22,207 nucleotides of DNA from Firmicutes bacterium UBA911 (lineage in GTDB: Bacteria; Bacillota; Desulfotomaculia; Desulfotomaculales; Desulforudaceae), in NCBI GenBank assembly GCA_002294005.1, contig DBEH01000029.1, positions 1-22,207 on the forward strand, read 5' to 3'. The position numbers and the translations under genes are program-made. Positions within the stretch are counted from its first letter, which is position 1, and each line of letters starts with the position of its first letter. Shown piece by piece: positions 6,450-14,096 of the stretch. The notes under the pieces are model-generated. The model had not been told where the DNA came from. It saw nothing but the letters and a program-made list of their open reading frames with translations, and made no database searches.

Positions 6450-7451
6450 CTACGCATCGGGTCCGGAACCGCAGGGATTAAGGGGCCACAATACGTCGAT
6501 TGCCTGGTTTGAAGCCTGCGCCGCCTCGGTCTCCAGTTGCACTATGTACGTCCCGGCCCGGCTATCGGCATCCAGGCACCCCGTCAGATCGAGGGTGACG
6601 GACTCTTCCGGTTTCACCGGACCGCAATGATACCACCAGTAAACGGTCTCACCATCCAGGGTCTCCGCATTGCCTAAGGTCCAGAGGCGGCCGGCGTTGG
6701 TCGGCGACCACGCCACGGGACTCGGGTCCGCCTGCTCCGGCATACCGCGGACCACCGCGTGGACGGCGATGTACATCTTTTGCTCAAGCCTAAATTTGTC
6801 TGGAGTAATCGTGTAGGTGTACTCGTCGACCAAGGCGTGGGCGGCCTTGTGGTCGAATTGCCCCGGAACCGGATTTTTGTTGCCTTTTAGCGGAAACTCG
6901 CGCAGCGAGTTTCTCACGTGCACGTGGCTTTCAGACATCCGCCAGTCACCCGTAGTCTTGATTCTGATCTCCAGCTTACCGTCGACCACCCGCACGCTTA
7001 CCGAACCGGCGGTGTAGTGTCGTCCGGCGATCAGATCAACGGTTTTGGGGCTTTCCAGGCGTTGAAAAGTGAAGTACATGGCCCAGTTTTTGGAACACGG
7101 GTTGAAGCTCTGGCCCTCAGCCCAAGCCGTTTCTGAACCGTCTGAACCGTGATACTCTTCAATCACCCGGGCGCGGAGCGCCAGGGACTTGGTGCCGGTG
7201 TTGGTGAAGGTCCATGAAAACTCCTTGCATTCACCCGGCTCCCATTTCACGGGCTTGGAACTCGTTGACTCCTGTGTGGTCTCGAACCCCGGTCCACTTA
7301 CCTCATAGTCGACGGTGCCAACCACCCAAGCGGGATTGGTCGAGGGCGTCGCCTCGTCGGTGAACCAAGCCAAGGTGAACCCGCCGAATACGAGCGCGGC
7401 ACCAAAGACCAGACTGAAGAGGCTGAAGATAATTCTTGATCTCGATCTCAT
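6450..7451 (-). CDS. TasA-like protein A, SipW-dependent type
   Basis: A 333-residue exported protein with intact frame. ATG at 7451 is chosen because AAAGGA is upstream and the signal starts at once (MRSRSRIIFSLFSLVFGAAL); the GTG at 7487 lacks a ribosome site. The signal ends in the SipW-type pattern FTLAWFTDEATPSTN. Family features follow: VGTVDYEVSGPGF, WEPGECKEFSWTFTNTGTKSLALRARV, and near the end GTYIVQLETEAAQASNQAIDVLW, which parallels AVQASNN of TasA-like B. Six Cys residues may form disulphides. By analogy with TasA it could be a fibre or matrix subunit processed by the signal peptidase encoded just upstream. The c-di-GMP aptamer lies after its stop, so this gene is outside that switch. 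Confidence 0.85.
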   Translation of the reverse strand: MRSRSRIIFSLFSLVFGAALVFGGFTLAWFTDEATPSTNPAWVVGTVDYEVSGPGFETTQESTSSKPVKWEPGECKEFSWTFTNTGTKSLALRARVIEEYHGSDGSETAWAEGQSFNPCSKNWAMYFTFQRLESPKTVDLIAGRHYTAGSVSVRVVDGKLEIRIKTTGDWRMSESHVHVRNSLREFPLKGNKNPVPGQFDHKAAHALVDEYTYTITPDKFRLEQKMYIAVHAVVRGMPEQADPSPVAWSPTNAGRLWTLGNAETLDGETVYWWYHCGPVKPEESVTLDLTGCLDADSRAGTYIVQLETEAAQASNQAIDVLWPLNPCGSGPDA

Positions 7452-7512
7452 TCCCGTCCATCCTTTCTTCCCCGGCACGTCTCGCACGCCGGCTTTACCG
7501 GGGGTCCTGCAG

Positions 7513-7543
7513 CCTCGCCCGGGCCGGCAAGGCCGGGGCGAGG
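7513..7543. repeat. GC-rich hairpin after sipW
   Basis: Arms CCTCGCCC (7513-7520) and GGGCGAGG (7536-7543) pair perfectly, and an inner GGCC/GGCC stem extends them with one mismatch. It lies 10 nt after the signal peptidase stop on the minus strand. No T tract follows, so it may be a processing or stabilising hairpin between operon genes. Confidence 0.55.
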
Positions 7544-7553
7544 TGACGATAAG

Positions 7554-8256
7554 CTACGCTTCTCCTCTGGCCTCCGACTGCGCCTCTTCCCGGACCATCT
7601 TTTCTTCATCCCACTGGGTGGCATAACGGAAGAGGTTGCGGAGTTCAAAGATGATGATCAGCACCCCGGGGATGATCACCAGGGTGAGAAGGCCCGTTTG
7701 GGTCTGACCGAAACTCATCAGGTAACCGGCATAAGGAACGGCGAAGGTGATCTTCCCAACCACGTTCTCGGCCGGCACCGGCAGGGGGTCGTTCACCTCG
7801 TTGGCGTCGCCCCGGGTAGGTGAAGCTCAGGCGCCCGCCGTCCTGGTGGACGGCCGCCACGCGGTGGGTGGTGAGGCTTTCGCCTTCGGTTCGGGTCCGA
7901 AAGGCGATGATGTCCCCCATTTCAATGCTCCCGGCTTCGACCGGCTTTAGAAAGGCCAGACTTCCCGTATCAAAGGCCGGACTCATACTGCCGCTCAGGA
8001 CGATGTACATTTGATGTCCGGCCACCGTCGGCGGCTGTCCGGTGATCCGGCTCTGGACCATCGAAAAGACCAAGGCCGCGATGGTGAACAGGAAGAACAC
8101 GAACACCAGATTGCCGGCGATCCTGGCCCCGACCGCCAAAGCGCCGCGCTTCTTGGCCTTTTGCGGAACGGGAGCCGGGACTGTATCCACCGCCTCGGAC
8201 GGCAGGGCTGTTCCATTCTCGATTAAGCCAGTTGTTTCGTTTGGGCGGTTGTCCAC
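7554..8256 (-). pseudogene. sipW: SipW-type (ER-type) signal peptidase I, frameshifted
   Basis: This is a family S26B signal peptidase. GTG at 8256 has GGGAGGAG 7 nt upstream. A membrane segment (about 45-67) is followed by the catalytic Ser90 in SGSMSP and His131 in LTTHRV; His replaces the bacterial Lys, the ER/SipW hallmark. The frame shifts after FTYPG. A GGGG run at about 7812-7816 has one extra base; with GGG the family motif GDANEVNDPLPV follows, then a second membrane segment (LLTLVIIPGVLIIIFEL) to TAG at 7554, total 233 residues. As it stands the product is 203 residues with an unrelated tail and lacks the conserved GDAN-ND region, so activity is doubtful. Its natural substrates should be the TasA-like neighbours. 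Confidence 0.88.
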
Positions 8257-8330
8257 CGTTACTCTCCTCCCAGCGGCCTGGTGACCGCTAATGGTTGCTT
8301 TAAATCCAATGCGAGCGACACGTTTCGCGG

Positions 8331-10260
8331 TTAATCGGTCCGGGAGTCGCCGGCGTCGTTATCGCCACCGGCAGTGGGATCGGTACCCTCTTCGCCGCCA
8401 TTTGGGTCATGTTCGTCGTCCGGTTTAGTGGCATCAGGGATGTCACCGCCACCACCACCACCGCCGGCAGGCGGCGGCACGTCAGCCGCGCCCAGGGTGA
8501 TGGCTAGGGTACCGATTACGTTTCCGTCCGAGGAGGCGGCGGCCACCAATACCACTACAGCGCCGGGCACAACGTCCCCGGTAACCACCAGCTCTCCGTT
8601 TTCCGTAACCGAGACGCCATCCACCTCTGCGGCCAGGCTCCAGATCACTGTTTCGTTCTGCAAGACAGCTCCTTCCTGATCCAGCACGGCCGCTGCGTAG
8701 CCGGCAACAGCCGGTATGTCCAGGCTTGCCGGGCCGTTGACCGCAATGCTATACGGGGCCGGGCACAACAGGGTGATCAGCTTGCTGGTGGAGCGGGAAG
8801 TCAGCTCTCCTTCGGGGGTTTCGCTCTCCACCGCTGCGTTCAGGGCGATGGTCCCCGGCATTGCCTCAGCGGTGACGGTCAATAATCCCTGCTCGTCAAC
8901 GCTGATTCCGGGCATCGCGTCCAAAATGGTCCAGACGGGATTGAATAACGGGCTACCGTCCAGGTTGCTGACGGTGTACTGGACACTTTTCTGTCCGTCC
9001 GCCGGAATGATGATGTTTTCCGCCCCGCTGATCACCAGCGTTTCGTCCACCGGGACGTCAATCTCGGGCACCGGTACCGGCGCAACCGGGCTTATGAACT
9101 CCTGCAACTCCACGCGGGTGCTCGCCGAGAGCGACACACCCAGCACCTCGGTTGAGGCGGCCAGCGTAAACTCCGGGGCCGTCGCTTCGCCGGTTACCGT
9201 CACCAAGCCGGCTTCATCCACATGAGACCCCCGCGATGGCTTCGTCCAGCGTCCAACTCACCGGTCCCAAGGCGGTCCCGGTTTGAGCGGTGAGCGCATA
9301 TTGCGCGCCGACCAACTGGCCCGGTCCGGGGACCGGAATAGCGAAGGGGCCTTCGATCGCCAGACCCGGATTCTCAACCAGGTGGACCATCTTCAGGGCG
9401 GATAAACGGCGTTCATCCTGCACGGTCAGAGCCGACAGGGTGACTGTTCCCGGGGCGACGTCCCCGTGCACCATCAACTCACCGGTCAGAACGTCCAGAG
9501 TCACGCCATCGGCAGGGGCGCCTTCCAGGAGCCAGGTGACCTCATCGAGGACCGTTCCTTTTTGGTTGACCAATTTGTAAATCCCGCCGCTCACGTCTCC
9601 GCTTTCAGGAATAAGGAAGGCGTCGAGACCGATGATCTCCACGGCCACGGTCTCGTAACTGCCCCTGAGTTTGACGGTTGCGGCAGCAAAAAAAGTGAAG
9701 TGGTCCAGCCCGTCCCGGTAGCCCTCTCCGGTGACGTCAAAGGTGACCTGTTCAGGCTGATCAGGTTGATCGGCAAACCAGGAAAGGATTTCGAAGCGGT
9801 CAAACGTAACAGATAGTCTCTCCCCGTCGAATTCGTAGTCAGTGGTGAGGGCGGAGGCGGTGTAACCTCCGTGGTGAAGCTCTACCGAGGGTACGTAGAT
9901 ATCCCCGGCGCTGAAATCGTCCTCAAGCCAAATCTCCGCGGTCAAGGTTGCTGGTCCCGAGAAAATCGGGTTCTGCATCGTGCCGCCAAAGGGCGATAAC
10001 GACATTACCCCCAGTCCCGGGGCCTCCTCCTGCAGGAGGACACTCTCGTCATCCTGCATTAGAAACGGAGCCAGGAACTGGACACTGCCCTGCGTGTTGG
10101 CAGTTGCTTCCGGGATCTTGAAAGCCAGCACCCCCGACTGCTTTGTTTCACCTGTGAAGTAGGCGTGCGCCGGGGGCAGGCCGGTGAAGGACAGCACCAT
10201 GGCAAAAGCCACCATCAGGGCGCAGGCGCGCATAAACTGTCTTTTCGTCCAGGCGTTCAT
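8331..10260 (-). pseudogene. Secreted protein with four Ig-like (BIG2-type) repeats, frameshifted
   Basis: ATG at 10260 follows AAGGAGGAG and gives a signal peptide ending PPAHAYFTGETKQSG, with the AYFT pattern of SipW-dependent signals. An N-terminal beta region (to about 170) is followed by four repeats of about 90 residues, each with a core such as VSWTL....GV.VDE.G.L.VTG...PG. The frame shifts in repeat 2: one extra base near 9222 turns GVS-VDEAGL into GVSCG and a stop at 9214. After it the second frame continues (VDEAGLVTVTGEA) to 8331. The restored length is 642 residues. The C terminus is Gly/Asp-rich (GGGGGGGDIPD) with no sorting signal. It is first in the operon and could be an adhesin or matrix protein; function is unknown. 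Confidence 0.83.
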
Positions 10261-10601
10261 TCTGCTCCTCCTTAACGCTCTGCGCCGGTGGGCGCGCAGG
10301 CGGCGATCCAGATCAGCCAAGGTCGATACCCCGCTTTCCCAGAGTGAACTGGGTCTTACCCATTTGCCGTCGTTCCCGGGAATGAAGCCCATGTTTTTCG
10401 CCACCCCCACAATCAGGCATATTCCCGTCAAGTCAGATTTACCACAGCCTAATGACATGTCAATCACAACCTGGTCACAGCTCAGTTACACCACCGACCT
10501 GCTACCTTTCGCGGCCGGCGACGCCTTTCGGCAAGCGGCCGACGAATTTAGGCGGAACCCCGCCCCCCACATATTAAAAGCACACAAAAAGCAGCAAACC
10601 A

Positions 10602-10630
10602 TTGACATCGACCATGCGCTCTGCTAGTAA
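10602..10630 (+). promoter_or_regulatory. Candidate sigma-A promoter before the HTH micro-ORF
   Basis: TTGACA (10602-10607, perfect -35) is separated by 17 bp from TAGTAA (10625-10630, a weak 3/6 -10). The predicted start near 10637 lies just before a Shine-Dalgarno-like GAGGTAGG (10641-10648) and ATG at 10652. It might also serve the regulator at 11000 by read-through. Confidence 0.4.
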
Positions 10631-10651
10631 TATTTGGTAAGAGGTAGGTTA

Positions 10652-10702
10652 ATGGAAAAGCCGCTAACATCTCGCCAGGCCGTAAAGCTATTGAACGTGT
10701 GA
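10652..10702 (+). pseudogene. Truncated excisionase/MerR-type helix-turn-helix fragment
   Basis: A 16-residue open frame, MEKPLTSRQAVKLLNV, ends in TGA; beyond the stop the same frame reads PDTLDR. Joined, LTSRQAVKLLNV-x-PDTLxR resembles the first helices of excisionase/BldC-type DNA-binding domains, in which x is commonly Ser or Thr. GAGGTAGG lies about 6 nt upstream and a promoter-like sequence precedes it. It is either a decayed HTH gene, with the rest no longer recognisable after PPVFFAQKSF, or a coincidental leader ORF. Confidence 0.35.
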
Positions 10703-10999
10703 CCAGATACGTTGGATCGCCCCCCGGTGTTTTTTGCGCAAAAAAGCTTTTGAAAAAGTTCCGTTCTGGTGAAGTTTTGGTGGCAGTTCGTTTTTTGCAA
10801 TGATTAATGATAAGGGTGCAATTTGTGGTATTTTTTTTCTATGCGGTTTCGGAGACTTTGTGCGGGGGGTCAACCGATGCTCTACACATCGCAGACCGGA
10901 CAAATCCGGATTATTTCTGGTTGATGGGTATTTGTTCCCCTTCTTAACGTAACTGCATCGCCGTTCATGGGCGGGGGATAACTTGGGGGGGGAGAAATC

Positions 11000-12268
11000 A
11001 TGGATACGGCCGAGCCCCAGGTCCAACGGGGAAAAGCCGGTGAGCCGGAAATCTATACCCTTGGCCGGTTTGTGGTCAGGTGCGGGGACAGCATCGTGTC
11101 TGAAGACGTCGGCCGCTCTTACCACATGTGGGAGTTATTTAAATATCTCATCACCTATCGGGGGAAAAGTCATCTTCCCGAGGCAATTGTGGAGAAACTG
11201 TGGCCCAACAATAACTACGACAATCCCAAGAGAGTGCTGCGCACTCTAGTTTACCGGCTCCGGAAGCTGCTAGCCAAGACCGGCTTCACGGGGAATGAGC
11301 ACCAGCATATCGTGTCTTCCCAGGGCGGCTATAGTTGGAACCCGAGCCTGGGATACCGGCTGGACGCCGCGGAGTTTGAAGCCCTGTGCAAAGAAGCGCA
11401 GTCGGTCTCCCAGATCGAACCGATGCGGGCCATCGCACTATACCTAAAAGCAGGCGGCCTGTACGAGGGCGACTACCTGCCGGAGTGTTCCTGCTGTGAC
11501 TGGGTCATGCCGATGAGAAATTACTACCGGCGCCTTTATCTCGAAAGCGTTGTTGAGTTGATCAACTTGTTAAAGAAAGCCGGCCGCTATGCCGAAATTG
11601 TCCTGGTTTGCGAACGGGCCTTCCTGATTGAGCCCTATGAGGAGGACCTCCACCTGCAATACCTGGACGCTCTGCTTCACGAAGATAAGCTCAAGCAGGC
11701 CAGGACGCATTACGAGTACGTCACTTCCCTGCTATACCGAGAACTGGGGATAAAACCGTCAACGGCATTTCGCGCCCTGTACCGGCGGATGCAGGCGGAC
11801 AGCACCGCCGTGCAGTTAGACCTGGCCTGGATACAGGAAATGCTGAGTGAAAAACGGGCAGCCGAGGGCGCTTTTCATTGCGACCCGGAGGTTTTCCGGT
11901 TTCTTTACAAGCTGGAAAGGCGCCGGAGCCTAAGAAGCGGCCGAACGGTGTTCCTGGGATTGCTTACCATTACCGCGCCCGACTACGGGTTGCCCCCGGA
12001 AAGAGTCCTTGAGGCGGTCCGGGAACAATTGCACGAAATCCTCTTGGCCCAGCTCCGGAAGGGAGACGTGATCACCAACTGGAATGAGGCCCAGTTCCTG
12101 GCAATCATGCCGGACTTGAGCCTGGAGCAGGGCGAGAAGGTGCTCGGCCGTATCCGGGACTCTTGCGCGGCTAACTTTGAAACCAAAGATGCGGTGCTGC
12201 GGTACAACCTGCAGTCCATCCTCTCCGCTGAAACCCTGCTCCCTGGCGGGGCCGAACACAGAGCCTAG
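11000..12268 (+). CDS. SARP-like winged-helix/BTAD transcriptional activator with degenerate GGDEF-like domain
   Basis: A 422-residue cytoplasmic regulator. Residues 17-115 form an OmpR/SARP winged helix (IYTLGRFVVRCGD, then PKRVLRTLVYRLRKLL). Residues 120-265 form a helical bacterial transcriptional activation domain (LDAAEFEALCKEAQ, AGLYEGDYLP-like, RYAEIVLVCERAFLIEPYEED, and RELGIKPS). Residues about 310-415 look like a GGDEF fold (LRKGDVITNWNEAQFLAIMP, then GEKVLGRIRD), but the signature reads NEAQF (362-366), so it cannot be an active cyclase. GGGGAG lies 5 nt before the ATG. It is divergent from the surface operon and is its natural regulator candidate; a nucleotide-sensing role for the C-terminal domain is inference. 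Confidence 0.82.
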   Translation: MDTAEPQVQRGKAGEPEIYTLGRFVVRCGDSIVSEDVGRSYHMWELFKYLITYRGKSHLPEAIVEKLWPNNNYDNPKRVLRTLVYRLRKLLAKTGFTGNEHQHIVSSQGGYSWNPSLGYRLDAAEFEALCKEAQSVSQIEPMRAIALYLKAGGLYEGDYLPECSCCDWVMPMRNYYRRLYLESVVELINLLKKAGRYAEIVLVCERAFLIEPYEEDLHLQYLDALLHEDKLKQARTHYEYVTSLLYRELGIKPSTAFRALYRRMQADSTAVQLDLAWIQEMLSEKRAAEGAFHCDPEVFRFLYKLERRRSLRSGRTVFLGLLTITAPDYGLPPERVLEAVREQLHEILLAQLRKGDVITNWNEAQFLAIMPDLSLEQGEKVLGRIRDSCAANFETKDAVLRYNLQSILSAETLLPGGAEHRA

Positions 12269-12425
12269 CGCCGCCCCGTGCTGTTGCCTTTTATGCCTAG
12301 AAGCTTTATCCGCTGTTGTGATTGGATTGCGATTCAGTTGTTATCTGCTCATCACCGGCACGTGATAACCTCCGTTTCAAATATAGACTGCACAAAGACT
12401 GGTGCACGGGTAGGGGATTCATAAA

Positions 12426-12689
12426 ATGCGTCATTCCAGGGGCGCTGCGCACGGGCGTCCGCGCTCGGTGGATGTTATCGTCCGAATCACCGGTAATGGT
12501 GTTACGTGGCAGGGCCAAATCGAACACGTGCACACCGGACAGGTACAGCAATTCAGGAGTTGCCTGGAAATGATCATCCTGATCCAGGTCAAGCTCGACG
12601 AGTTGGGGTTTCCCCAGGGGGCGACGGCAATCCGCAGTTGGACGGCAGAACCATTCCACCATCCGCTCAAGGAGGCAGAGATGAAGTGA
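12426..12689 (+). CDS. Conserved small protein of unknown function, first of a paralogous pair
   Basis: An 87-residue protein. Its core (residues about 15-75) reads VDVIVRITGNGVTWQGQIEHV, then FRSCLEMIILIQVKLDELG. The next gene repeats this pattern (WQGTVQWL, FRSLLEMVLLVQEALDQ), so the two are paralogues. I know similar short WQG...FRS-LE-LL proteins only as uncharacterised clostridial families. ATG at 12426 has AGGGGA about 9 nt upstream; a later GTG (near 12468) before the core is possible. No signal peptide, membrane segment or Cys motif is seen. It lies 157 nt after the BTAD regulator and overlaps the next gene by 4 nt. Confidence 0.66.
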   Translation: MRHSRGAAHGRPRSVDVIVRITGNGVTWQGQIEHVHTGQVQQFRSCLEMIILIQVKLDELGFPQGATAIRSWTAEPFHHPLKEAEMK

Positions 12690-12928
12690 ACCAGCACGGC
12701 GCTGAGAAAGCACCCGCAGTCGGCGGATCCACCTTTCTAATCCGCATCCAATTCCGGCAGAACGCCTGCTGGCAAGGTACAGTCCAGTGGCTGGATCAGA
12801 AAAAATCTCTTCCTTTCCGGAGCCTGCTCGAGATGGTTCTGCTGGTACAGGAGGCTCTGGACCAGGCACAGGCGGCAGGAGCAGAGGTCAGGTTTTTATC
12901 GTGGGAAGACAAGCAGGAGGTTGTCTAG
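12686..12928 (+). CDS. Conserved small protein of unknown function, second of a paralogous pair
   Basis: An 80-residue protein starting at GTG 12686, which overlaps the previous stop (GTGA). GGAGG lies 10 nt upstream within the previous gene, so translation is coupled. The core FLIRIQFRQNACWQGTVQWLD, then FRSLLEMVLLVQEALDQ, aligns without large gaps to the upstream gene. Predicted fold is a few beta strands followed by an amphipathic helix. A terminator follows at 12956. Function is unknown; the location suggests a link to the regulator or the surface system. Confidence 0.76.
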   Translation: MNQHGAEKAPAVGGSTFLIRIQFRQNACWQGTVQWLDQKKSLPFRSLLEMVLLVQEALDQAQAAGAEVRFLSWEDKQEVV

Positions 12929-12955
12929 GACCTGCGTACGGCTTTGGCTGCCGCC

Positions 12956-12976
12956 AGTGAAACGGTTTCACTTTTT
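12956..12976 (+). terminator. Intrinsic terminator of the regulator/small-protein unit
   Basis: A 7-bp stem, AGTGAAA (12956-12962) and TTTCACT (12966-12972), has a 3-nt CGG loop and leads into a T run ending at 12976. It lies 28 nt after the second small gene. Confidence 0.8.
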
Positions 12977-13037
12977 CGAGGGAGATCGTCGAAATCTATC
13001 GCGGGTTCTGGCGATCGAACGAGGCGTTCAAAGTCAC

Positions 13038-13059
13038 AAAAAGCGGCCTTGAAGCCCGC
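13038..13059 (-). terminator. Probable terminator downstream of mdh
   Basis: On the minus strand the hairpin GCGGGCTT...AAGGCCGC (plus 13043-13059, one mismatch) is followed by TTTTTG. It lies 14 nt after the malate dehydrogenase stop and marks the end of the minus-strand housekeeping run. Confidence 0.6.
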
Positions 13060-13072
13060 CCAGACTGGGTGG

Positions 13073-13999
13073 CTACAGGCTCAGGTCGTCCAGTACTCCG
13101 CGCACGGACTCTACGGAGCGGTCGAAGGCCGCTTTTTCTTCCGGCGTCAGCTCCAGTTCGATGATGCGCTCGATGCCCCCGGCGCCCACGACGGTGGGCA
13201 CGCCGGCGTAGATGTTCCGGTGGCCGTACTCGCCGTCCAGGTAGGCCGCGCACGGCAGGATCCGCTTCTTGTCCTTCAAGACGGCCTCTACCATTTGCGT
13301 AATCGCTGCGCTTGGAGCGTAATAAGCACTGCCGGTCTTCAGGAGATTCACGATTTCGGCGCCGCCCTGGCGGGTGCGTTGCACCAACTCCGCCAGCCGG
13401 TCCGCCGGGATGAGTTTCTCGACCGGGATCGCTCCGGCATAAGTGTACCGCACCAGGGGAACCATGTGGTCCCCGTGCCCGCCCAGCACGAGCGTGGTCA
13501 CGTCTTCGAACGAAATCCCCAGCTCCAGGGCCACAAAGGTGCGGAAGCGGGCCCCGTCCAGAATCCCGGACATCCCGAACAATCTCCCGCTGGGCAGGCC
13601 GGCGGCCTTGTGGGCCACGTAGCACATTACGTCCAGCGGGTTGGTGACCACAATGATCGTCGCCTCCGGTGAATAGCGAGCGATCTCGGACGCCGCCTGA
13701 CGCACGATTTTCACGTTGATATTCACCAGGTCGTCCCGGCTCATCCCCGGTTTGCGGGCGACTCCGGCCGTGATCACGGCGACGTCGGAGCCGGCTGTGT
13801 CCCGATAGTCGTTCGTCCCGGCAATCATACCGTCGAATCCCTCGACCGGCGCCGCTTCCATCAGGTCGAGCGCCTTCCCCTGGGGTACCCCTTCCACCAC
13901 GTCCAGCAGGACGATGTCTCCCAGTTCCTTGGCCGCGACCCAGTGCGCACAGGTGGCGCCGACATTGCCGGCCCCGACGATACTGATCTTTTTCCTCAC
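13073..13999 (-). CDS. mdh: Malate dehydrogenase (NAD, LDH-like)
   Basis: A 308-residue cytoplasmic enzyme interconverting malate and oxaloacetate. GTG at 13999 is chosen because GAGGTG lies just upstream and the Rossmann strand starts at once (RKKISIVGAGNVGATCAHW). The glycine loop is GAGNVG (9-14), and Asp33 in IVLLD favours NAD over NADP. The substrate loop AGVARKPGMSRDDL carries Arg where lactate dehydrogenases have Gln, which decides for malate. The catalytic His lies in GGHGDHMVPLVR. Length is typical of the LDH-like MDH group. It ends the run of genes transcribed from tat/pfk, with about 100 nt to tatC. A TTG at 14020 would add seven residues but lacks a ribosome site. Confidence 0.95.
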   Translation of the reverse strand: MRKKISIVGAGNVGATCAHWVAAKELGDIVLLDVVEGVPQGKALDLMEAAPVEGFDGMIAGTNDYRDTAGSDVAVITAGVARKPGMSRDDLVNINVKIVRQAASEIARYSPEATIIVVTNPLDVMCYVAHKAAGLPSGRLFGMSGILDGARFRTFVALELGISFEDVTTLVLGGHGDHMVPLVRYTYAGAIPVEKLIPADRLAELVQRTRQGGAEIVNLLKTGSAYYAPSAAITQMVEAVLKDKKRILPCAAYLDGEYGHRNIYAGVPTVVGAGGIERIIELELTPEEKAAFDRSVESVRGVLDDLSL

Positions 14000-14096
14000 C
14001 TGACCACCTCTCTGCTGCAACTTCGCACTGCCGCCTCCCTTACTTCGTGTACCTCCCGGGCACGCGGCGAATCGGGCCGTGCCTCTATTTGCGTCC

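Larger units (their letters stand above)
10261..10999. other. 739-nt divergent regulatory region between the surface operon and its likely regulator
   Basis: On the minus strand, 10261-10467 stays open in the frame of the Ig-repeat gene with coding-like content (GFIPGNDGKWVRPSSLW), but the Shine-Dalgarno at 10261-10275 supports the start at 10260. A possible minus-strand -10 TAATAT (10571-10576) lies in an AT-rich patch; its -35 is poor. On the plus strand there are a better promoter (10602-10630), a 16-codon ORF (10652-10702), the palindrome TTTTTTGCGCAAAAAA (10730-10745), and AT-rich sequence to about 10850. The regulator at 11000 has only weak promoter matches. Regulator binding sites are likely to lie here. 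Confidence 0.5.

Noticed and set aside
5410..7487. Repeated GC-rich hairpins in the surface operon as a mobile element or CRISPR
   Set aside because: The hairpins differ in sequence, have no regular spacing, no direct repeats flanking them and no transposase or cas gene in the window.
10261..10467. N-terminal extension of the Ig-repeat protein to 10467
   Set aside because: The frame stays open, but a strong Shine-Dalgarno and a signal peptide begin at 10260; an extension would bury the signal peptide. The coding-like look is noted but not enough.
10960..10999. G-rich run before the regulator as a G-quadruplex or slippage switch
   Set aside because: The run lies in the Shine-Dalgarno region; only one long G tract is present and length changes would not alter a reading frame, though they might tune spacing.
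12340..12369. Inverted repeat GTTATC...GATAAC before the small paralogous genes
   Set aside because: Only 6-bp arms with an 18-nt gap and no T tract or clear promoter context; likely by chance, though a weak operator is possible.
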